Positions 62,710-64,000 of a DNA stretch of 64,000 nucleotides are shown here, piece after piece. The position numbers were made by a program, and so were the translations under genes. Source of the DNA: Eonycteris spelaea (lineage: Eukaryota > Chordata > Mammalia > Chiroptera > Pteropodidae); NCBI GenBank assembly GCA_003508835.1, contig PUFA01000084.1, forward strand, positions 248,001-312,000. The letters are read 5' to 3'. How positions within the stretch are numbered: position 1 is the first letter of the stretch; each line of letters begins with the position of its first letter. A model generated the notes under the pieces. It did no database searches. It saw nothing but the letters and a program-made list of their open reading frames with translations, and had not been told where the DNA came from.

Positions 62710-64000
62710 AATAAAAACAACATATTGTAGGGTTTGTAGCATGTATAGAAATAATACAGGACAACAACAATACTAACAGAAGAATATTGTTATAAAGTTC
62801 TCACAGTATATGCGAGAAAGTATAATGCTGCTTATTTACTTATTTATATAAGTTAAAGATATATATATAGTAAACTGTAGAACCGTAAAAATTAGTTTAA
62901 AATTAAAATTTTTAAAATAAATACGAAGACAAATCCACTTTAAATATCAATTAAAAGGATAGAAATAGTAACATGAAAATACTAATTAAAAGAAGTCTGA
63001 AGTGACTATATTAATGTAATATTAGAACAAAGTATATTTCAGAATGAGAAAAATGTGGATGGATAAACTTGGAGAATGATAAGAGGTCAATTCATCAAGA
63101 ACATATAGCACTCCTAAGGATTCACCTAAAATACATGGAGAAATACTGAGAACTGGAGGGAAAAAGAGACAAATCCACAATTAAGGTTGAGAATGAAAAC
63201 ATTCTTCTCTCAATAATTGCTAGCACAATTAGAGAAAACAATCAGTAAGAAAATAAAAGTTTTGAACAACATTCAACCTCCTTGACTAAACTGAAATTTA
63301 TAGAACGCTCCACCAATATTCATAATTGCATCAATATAAAATAATTAGGCATAAATGTAATAATGTAGAAATCACATATATTGAAAATTATGAAACATTG
63401 CTGAGGGAAATTAAAGAAGATTTAAATAAATAGATGTACCTTGATCAATGGTCAGAAGACAAAGTTAATTGTTCCCAAATTAATCTACAAAGTCAAAGAA
63501 CTTCCAAACAAAATCCTAGCAGACATCTTTTTTGTTAAGAAACTAAAAATATGATTCTAGAGGGAAATGTAATAAATCTAGAATAGCCCACAGTTGTGAA
63601 TAAAAAAACTTAAGGACTTTCACTATATATTTTTCAAGACCTATTCTAAAGCTACAGGAATCAAGGCAGACTTGTATTGTCTATGGCCATCTACCCTGAA
63701 CAAGCCTGATCCTGTTGATCTCAGAAGCTAAGCAGGGTCGGGCCTGGTTAGTACTTGGATGGGAGACCCCTAGGAAGAACAGGGGCTGTCGACATAAAAA
63801 ATAAGGGATTGTAAACTGACAAGGTCCTTGCAATCTGTGAGGTCAACCAAGGGTTACCTCGCCTAAAAAAAAAAAAAAAGGCAGACTTGTATTGAAATGA
63901 AGATAAACATAAATACTAATGAAACAGAAGAGTGTCCATAGACAAACTCACACATAAATAAATGGTCAATTAATATTTAACAAAGTGCTATTATAATCTG
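62710..64000 (+). mobile_element. L1M ORF2 fragment, runs off the window
   Basis: Endonuclease part (aagaggtcaattcatcaaga, agacaaatccacaattaagg, atttatagaacgctccacca) to about 63.3 kb, then a jump to the ORF2 C-terminal part (gaaacattgctgagggaaat, aagctacaggaatcaagg, atggtcaattaatatttaac). A 5S SINE sits in the second part. Confidence 0.75.
63679..63878 (+). mobile_element. 5S rRNA-derived SINE with perfect target duplication
   Basis: Head: gtctatggccatctaccctg, ctcagaagctaagcagggtc, gggcctggttagtacttgga, tgggagacc, keeping the 5S internal promoter area. Tail: gggattgtaaactgacaagg, tccttgcaatctgtgaggtc, then poly-A. The flanks aaggcagacttgtatt (63663-63678) and the same sequence after the poly-A (63878-63893) are identical, so this is a retroposed copy. 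Confidence 0.95.

Noticed and set aside
63679..63770. A functional 5S rRNA gene
   Set aside because: Same non-5S tail, poly-A and target duplication show it is a SINE.
1..64000. CRISPR array, operon, phage, or bacterial defence system
   Set aside because: Spliced mammalian gene and mammalian repeats throughout; no spaced direct repeats or prokaryotic gene layout.

Overview
The window is AT-rich mammalian chromosomal DNA, most likely from an Old World fruit bat (Pteropodidae). Two copies of a SINE whose head is 5S ribosomal RNA (18.25-18.44 kb and 63.68-63.88 kb) point to that family, because 5S-derived SINEs of this type (the MEG group) are described from fruit bats. L1 3' ends of the laurasiatherian type and ancient eutherian repeats (MIR, L2, MER5/MER20-like, Tigger-like) agree with this.

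The only host gene I can support is on the minus strand: an internal part of STXBP5L (tomosyn-2, a syntaxin-binding WD40 and R-SNARE-like regulator of exocytosis). Five exons read from high to low coordinate: 56384-56535 (end of the second WD40 propeller), 54387-54458, 24691-24756, 16319-16411 and 8939-8989. Every exon has AG/GT borders and the codon phases join exactly. The last four are all phase 1-1 and multiples of three (72, 66, 93 and 51 nt), so each can be skipped or included without a frameshift. This is the hypervariable linker of the protein. The 93-nt exon at 16.3 kb is not part of the canonical tomosyn-2 protein as I know it and is the most interesting coding candidate. A juxtaposed acceptor/donor that looks like a recursive splice site lies 0.8 kb upstream of it in transcript order.

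The rest is intron filled with repeats. 0-4.4 kb: nested minus-strand L1 fragments, one interrupted by a DNA transposon that is itself interrupted by an LTR-like block. 4.4-16 kb: mostly AT-rich sequence with MIR copies and two exons. 16-25 kb: 5S SINE, plus-strand L1M, an inverted L1M pair able to form a hairpin, a decayed Tigger-type transposon with transposase remnant, and an exon. 25-35 kb: old minus-strand L1s, one split by a younger L1 and one carrying a 197-bp inverted-repeat element. 36-38 kb: MER20-like and L2. 38-51 kb: an old L1M split by an 11-kb mosaic of younger L1 sequence that includes a 2-kb internally deleted (HAL1-like) L1 and a tandem-monomer 5' UTR. 51-58 kb: sparse MIR plus two exons. 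58-64 kb: plus-strand L1s, including a second HAL1-like element, and a 5S SINE with a perfect target-site duplication.

No intact L1 ORF, tRNA gene, CRISPR array or bacterial-type feature is present. Repeat borders are estimated by eye, and family names are from memory of consensus sequences.
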